Assembly (NCBI GenBank): GCA_023254445.1
Contig: JALRLN010000031.1
Coordinates: 1-13,166 of the forward strand
Source of the DNA: Candidatus Poseidoniaceae archaeon
GTDB lineage: Archaea > Thermoplasmatota > Poseidoniia > Poseidoniales > Poseidoniaceae
DNA: 13,166 bases
Direction of reading: 5' to 3'
Both the position numbers and the translations under genes were made by a program. Positions 11,892 through 13,166 of this stretch are shown here, in pieces; the first letter of the stretch is position 1, and every line of letters starts with the position of its first letter. A model generated the notes under the pieces. The model was given only the letters and a program-made list of their open reading frames with translations, had not been told where the DNA came from and searched no databases.

Positions 11892-13166
11892 ATGGACCCG
11901 GTCATCGCGACCCTGCTCTCCACCACGCTCGGACTTGGCCTCGGAGGAGCCACGGCATGGAACGCGGTTCGTCGGCGCTGGAGGATGGAGGACGAGCGGC
12001 ACGTGGTGGCCGCCCACGCCGACGCGGCCCACGCCGCGCATCAACAGCAGGTGCTGGACGATGTGCTCCAGCGGCTTGACCGCATGGAGGCGCTGCTCAA
12101 CGACGCACGAATCGTGTTGCCTGACCTCGATGGGGCGATCCTCGCGCATCGCCTGCTGAGCGAAGACCACCCAGAGGTCGACCACCTGTGGTCCGCCCTT
12201 GACCGCATGTCCCTGTCGGTTCACGTTGACGAGGACGGTTCGCTCGTGGTGGACCCCCTTCGCCGCTCGATGCTGGAACGCTTGTTCAACGCGGTCTCGT
12301 CGTCCTCCGAAGCCATCGAAGGGCGGCTGACCACCGAGAGCATGTCGAGGCTTGCTCGACTCGCCGTGAGCCTTGGTGAGGACGGTGTCGCAGCAGCGTT
12401 GGTCGAAGCCGCCTTGCTCGACCGACCCGGTGACGCCGGGTTGCACGCCGTTGCCGAATCGATTGCAGCGCGCCGAGGTGACGCAAGCGCTCGTCGACGT
12501 CACCTCGAAGCACAACTGCGTGAACGCCCGGACGACACCGTCCTGCTCCGGCGGCAAGCGCACCTGCTCGCCTCCGCGGGCGAGGCCGATGCAGAGAGGC
12601 CCGTCCGTCGCCTCGAGGCGCTTGGTGAAGTGACCGCAGCCGATCGAAGCCTGCTCTCTGGCCTCCGGGCTCGCGCAGGTTCGCACGACGAAGCCCTCGT
12701 TGAAATCGAGACGGCGCTGAACGAGGACCCCACGCGCACCGACGATTGGGTGCGGCGTGGTGAACTGCTCGAGGCCGACGATGTGGACGCTGCCCTTGCC
12801 TCTGCGGAGGCCTGCTTGAACCTCGACCGCCAGCATGGGGCTGCGTGGGCGCTCAAAGCACGCTGCCTCGCACGCCTCCCGGACCGGACGCATGAGGCCC
12901 TCAAGTCGGCCACCCATGCCGTCGCTTTGGAGGCGGGCGGTTGGACCATGATCATGCTCAAGTCTGAACTTCAGGAATCCATCGGATCCTTCACCGCCGC
13001 CGAAGAGGGCCTGGAACGGGCCCTCACTGCGCACAGCGACGACCCCGACCTTCGTGCAGCCATCGCCACCCGCCACCTTGAGCGGGGGCGGCTTACGGAG
13101 GCACAAGCCCTGCTGGACGGTGCTCCCTCGGGCATGGAACATGCCTCGCTTCACCTCGTCGAAGGC
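11892..13166 (+). CDS. Membrane-anchored TPR-like protein, truncated by window end
   Basis: An uninterrupted frame of 425 codons runs from ATG 11892 to the window end with no stop, so the gene is partial at its 3' end. Residues 3-23 (PVIATLLSTTLGLGLGGATAW) form a single N-terminal membrane segment followed by a basic VRRRWR patch, predicting a cytoplasm-facing soluble part. Residues 31-70 are an Ala/His/Gln-rich helix resembling a coiled coil. From about 150 onward come helical pairs with TPR character, clearest at SHDEALVEIETALNEDP (264-280), DAALASAEACLNLDR (299-313) and HEALKSATHAVALEAG (334-349). The remaining pairs are degenerate. A TATA-like site 27 bases upstream supports the start. 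A 475-residue open frame on the opposite strand (11727-13154) is judged a shadow because the plus frame gives the coherent TM-plus-TPR architecture. The partner and function are unknown; TPRs usually mediate protein assembly. Confidence 0.8.
   Translation, partial: MDPVIATLLSTTLGLGLGGATAWNAVRRRWRMEDERHVVAAHADAAHAAHQQQVLDDVLQRLDRMEALLNDARIVLPDLDGAILAHRLLSEDHPEVDHLWSALDRMSLSVHVDEDGSLVVDPLRRSMLERLFNAVSSSSEAIEGRLTTESMSRLARLAVSLGEDGVAAALVEAALLDRPGDAGLHAVAESIAARRGDASARRRHLEAQLRERPDDTVLLRRQAHLLASAGEADAERPVRRLEALGEVTAADRSLLSGLRARAGSHDEALVEIETALNEDPTRTDDWVRRGELLEADDVDAALASAEACLNLDRQHGAAWALKARCLARLPDRTHEALKSATHAVALEAGGWTMIMLKSELQESIGSFTAAEEGLERALTAHSDDPDLRAAIATRHLERGRLTEAQALLDGAPSGMEHASLHLVEG

Noticed and set aside
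11727..13154. 475-residue minus-strand open frame
   Set aside because: The opposite strand encodes a coherent membrane-helix plus TPR-like protein with a well-placed promoter. The minus frame has no recognisable domain and a Gly/Arg/His/Gln-rich shadow composition.

Overview
The window looks archaeal. It encodes an archaeal-type DnaG (TOPRIM) primase and a group II chaperonin (thermosome) subunit, it has a TATA-like element about 27 bases ahead of a probable leaderless start, and some other genes carry Shine-Dalgarno sites. The DNA is GC-rich and gene-dense. Together with a bacterial-type fused PurH, this fits a marine Thermoplasmatota lineage such as Marine Group II (Poseidoniales). That placement is inferred from gene content, not from a database match. 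There are no rRNA or tRNA genes, CRISPR arrays, insertion sequences or other mobile elements that I can see, and no gene-free stretch exceeds 300 bases.

Layout: (1) 18-2483 holds a divergent pair, an SDR oxidoreductase on the minus strand that lacks the catalytic tyrosine, and a divergent thermosome paralogue on the plus strand. (2) 2543-5475 is a purine-biosynthesis block: purH and purN on the plus strand, separated by a small DUF454 membrane-protein gene on the minus strand that shares a 75-base divergent promoter region with purN. (3) 5452-7416 is a tight four-gene minus-strand operon, in transcription order a TerB-like helical protein, an AlkD-like/HEAT-like protein, a 69-residue helical protein and a MobA-like nucleotidyltransferase. 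Its genes overlap by 4 bases or are separated by 4-9 bases. The 3' end of the operon overlaps purN antisense by 24 bases. (4) 7575-8816 is dnaG on the plus strand, preceded by a 158-base region with a 21-base near-perfect palindrome. (5) 8819-13166 is another divergent pair. On the minus strand is a protein of about 971 residues with degenerate helical repeats, a long acidic linker and a helical C-terminal domain. On the plus strand is a membrane-anchored TPR-like protein that runs off the window end, so it is easily missed by ORF callers, and a long open frame on the opposite strand competes with it.

PurH and PurN supply formyl-transfer steps of de novo purine synthesis, and PurH also closes the ring to IMP. 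DnaG and the thermosome are core information and protein-quality functions. The two least explained parts are the TerB/AlkD-like/small/MobA-like operon and the repeat-protein/TPR-protein divergent pair. These are the best candidates for undescribed systems, although the sequence alone does not assign either a job. Because the DNA is GC-rich, many long open frames lie antisense to real genes; these were treated as shadows.
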